A stretch of DNA of 64,000 nt from an uncultured Muribaculaceae bacterium (GTDB lineage: Bacteria > Bacteroidota > Bacteroidia > Bacteroidales > Muribaculaceae), in the NCBI GenBank assembly GCA_910584365.1, contig CAJUAF010000011.1, positions 25,877-89,876 on the forward strand, given 5' to 3'. The position numbers were made by a program, and so were the translations under genes. The number at the start of each line of letters is the position of its first letter. Position 1 is the first letter of the stretch. Below are positions 63,888-64,000 of this stretch, piece after piece. The notes under the pieces were generated by a model. That model made no database searches and was not told the origin of the DNA. It worked only from the letters and a program-made list of their open reading frames with translations.

Positions 63888-64000
63888 ATCTTCTTTGTAG
63901 GCCTGACGAAAAGACAAAAAACGCATAATGGATATAGAAATATGCATTTTTTAAGTACATGACAAAAATTTGAAAACATCGAATTTTGGGGTATAAGTCG

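Overview
The window looks like chromosome from a gut-type Bacteroidales bacterium, most likely Muribaculaceae. The reasons are the GC content (roughly 55% in coding DNA), the Bacteroidetes promoter signature (TTG/TTTG, 17-23 nt, TAnnTTTG), long Bacteroidetes-style signal peptidase I, LptC and GldE, and many secreted proteins ending in a short T9SS-like C-terminal domain. Family placement is inference; no rRNA marker is present.

Left part (1-20.6 kb): a cut-off secreted protein (missing from simple ORF lists because it runs off the edge), then divIC, a small membrane protein and dapB. Next come a secreted FN3 protein and an SGNH-hydrolase protein facing each other across an 18-bp hairpin terminator, a membrane-anchored LuxR-like regulator, and a secreted endonuclease I with a U32 peptidase-family gene. 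These are followed by malate dehydrogenase, a BspA-type leucine-rich-repeat gene broken by one extra base, outer-membrane phospholipase A and another secreted protein. Between the regulator and the U32 gene, about 570 bp hold a likely structured non-coding RNA with its own promoter and terminator and a perfect 27-bp inverted repeat.

Middle (20.8-45 kb): a leftward block of FtsX-type permease, WbqC-family protein, signal peptidase I and a PDZ/S41 protease, then slyD and mfd. mfd is divergent from nifJ (pyruvate:ferredoxin oxidoreductase). After it come more secreted tail-domain proteins, an AT-rich HepT/MntA toxin-antitoxin pair beside a tRNA-Pro gene, a DUF308 membrane protein, a 1065-residue choice-of-anchor-J/FN3 protein and an acyl-CoA synthetase. 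A probable 65-nt sRNA follows.

Right part (45-64 kb): a long rightward housekeeping run of THUMP RNA methyltransferase, purD, a membrane protein, pdxB, a cytidylate-kinase-like gene, pyrG, yidC, coaX, an outer-membrane barrel protein, lptC, a CNNM/CBS protein and pgi. It faces a leftward group of endonuclease/exonuclease/phosphatase, phosphopantetheinyl transferase and gldE across a bidirectional terminator. Much of this set serves envelope building (YidC, LptC, LepB, WbqC, FtsX permease, GldE).

The least expected items are: (i) a dispersed palindromic repeat in three copies with compensatory changes, one inside the wbqC reading frame; (ii) two almost identical 50-bp promoter cassettes, one driving a secreted-protein gene and one the structured RNA; (iii) the sRNA candidate at 44.9 kb; (iv) the single-base frameshift in the LRR gene. 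I see no CRISPR array, prophage, integrase or insertion sequence.
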